Shown here one piece after another: positions 63,418 to 64,000 of a stretch of DNA of 64,000 nt. Below the pieces are notes generated by a model. That model was not told the origin of the DNA. It worked only from the letters and a program-made list of their open reading frames with translations, and did no database searches. How positions within the stretch are numbered: the first letter of the stretch is position 1; each line of letters begins with the position of its first letter. The position numbers were made by a program, and so were the translations under genes. The stretch comes from Apoda limacodes (taxonomy: Eukaryota; Arthropoda; Insecta; Lepidoptera; Limacodidae): contig OX291561.1 of the NCBI GenBank assembly GCA_946406115.1, positions 8,052,273 to 8,116,272 on the forward strand. Reading direction: 5' to 3'.

Positions 63418-64000
63418 GGGATTTTGTTTTTAGTTTTATGATTAATCATATTGTTCCGTCGTCTTTTAGAATTATTTTTAGAAATTATCACTTAGTCGTC
63501 TATGAGACATTTTTCGGTAGATTAATGTTTGGGTCTTTTATGGTATATAATAAAGTAATTATTGCTGCTACAAATAGTCTTAGTTTTGGTTTTTTTAAGT
63601 ATAAACTGATAGTTTAGGTTATCTAGTCTATTGAGTCTTCTGCAACTTAAGGTATAATATACCACGAATTTATTTATGATAATATTTTGTATCGTTTTAA
63701 ATTAAATTAAATTTTTGATTCAGAGGTCTTTTACATTTTACTTTTTCTGTTTTGAACTAAATTTTTGGTTTGTAGGCCTACGGATATTCTGCTACCTACT
63801 TATAAAGTACCCTAAAAATTTATTTTAGGCAACATTTCTTAAAATTGAATTTTTTGGTTTATTATATTCTATTGAATCTCTAATCTTTCTTAGCAAGAAT
63901 CAATTATCTTCGTAAAATTAATATGCATGACCACTTAATCGAATCCTATTAAAAATGATAAAAAACTGCCTTTTTATTGACTTTACCGCTACTGAAGAAA

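Larger units (their letters stand above)
26824..64000 (+). other. Long Kibra intron (phase 0), open at the window end
   Basis: Starts with donor GTTAGT after exon B. The next Kibra segment, expected to begin near (A)KRE-Y-VK-QRL, was not seen through 64000, so the intron appears to exceed 37 kb or an exon was missed by eye. Gene-free stretches of note: 26880-27380, 29500-31070, 31700-32230, 33945-38100, 38200-39670, 39855-41400, 41940-42750, 42830-43970, 45660-46030, 47050-47560, 47620-48240, 51770-53720, 55080-55900, 57575-60240 and 60420-63000. They hold AT-rich sequence, short poly-A/T tracts and weak repeat traces. Confidence 0.6.

Overview
The window looks like AT-rich nuclear DNA of a moth or butterfly (Lepidoptera), almost entirely intronic. 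Two lines of evidence support this. The only convincing protein-coding segments are two spliced exons of an insect-type Kibra/WWC gene on the + strand. The rest is packed with short non-autonomous repeats of kinds I recognise from lepidopteran genomes: tRNA-derived SINEs, Helitron-type pieces ending in CTAG(T), a family ending in TACGGAACCCTAAAA, and TA-flanked miniature inverted-repeat elements. No bacterial operon, rRNA gene or CRISPR array is present, and most long ORFs are chance open frames in AT-rich DNA or lie inside repeats.

Layout. 1-12055 is intron (or 5' flank) upstream of the first visible exon; the first WW-domain exon of Kibra was not found and probably lies before the window. 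Exon A (12056-12165) encodes the WW1-WW2 linker and the first half of WW2. A 14,563-bp intron follows (12166-26728), holding two (TA)n tracts, a Helitron-like element inserted inside one of them, SINE copies and a 379-bp MITE. Exon B (26729-26823) finishes WW2 and starts the helical region after it. The remaining 37 kb (26824-64000) shows no further recognisable Kibra exon and is read as one long intron full of repeats. Among these are a TIR element with a nested insertion (28734-29496), a 349-bp element that interrupts a minisatellite (32858-33206), five tandem or duplicated arrays and several SINE copies.

The two exons join in frame: exon A ends with C of a Gln codon and exon B supplies AG. 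Together they encode a WW domain with Leu in place of the second signature Trp, a hallmark of the Kibra/WWC second WW domain. In animals Kibra acts with Merlin and Expanded upstream of the Hippo kinases; that role is inferred here by homology.

No clear novel gene system emerged. The most interesting material is structural: datable nested insertions, an apparent T|T insertion without target duplication, a repeat subfamily with an internal duplication, several degenerate tandem arrays, and one frameshifted ORF near 1.1-1.4 kb that looks like former coding sequence. All alignments were made by eye, so repeat boundaries are approximate unless a flanking structure fixes them.
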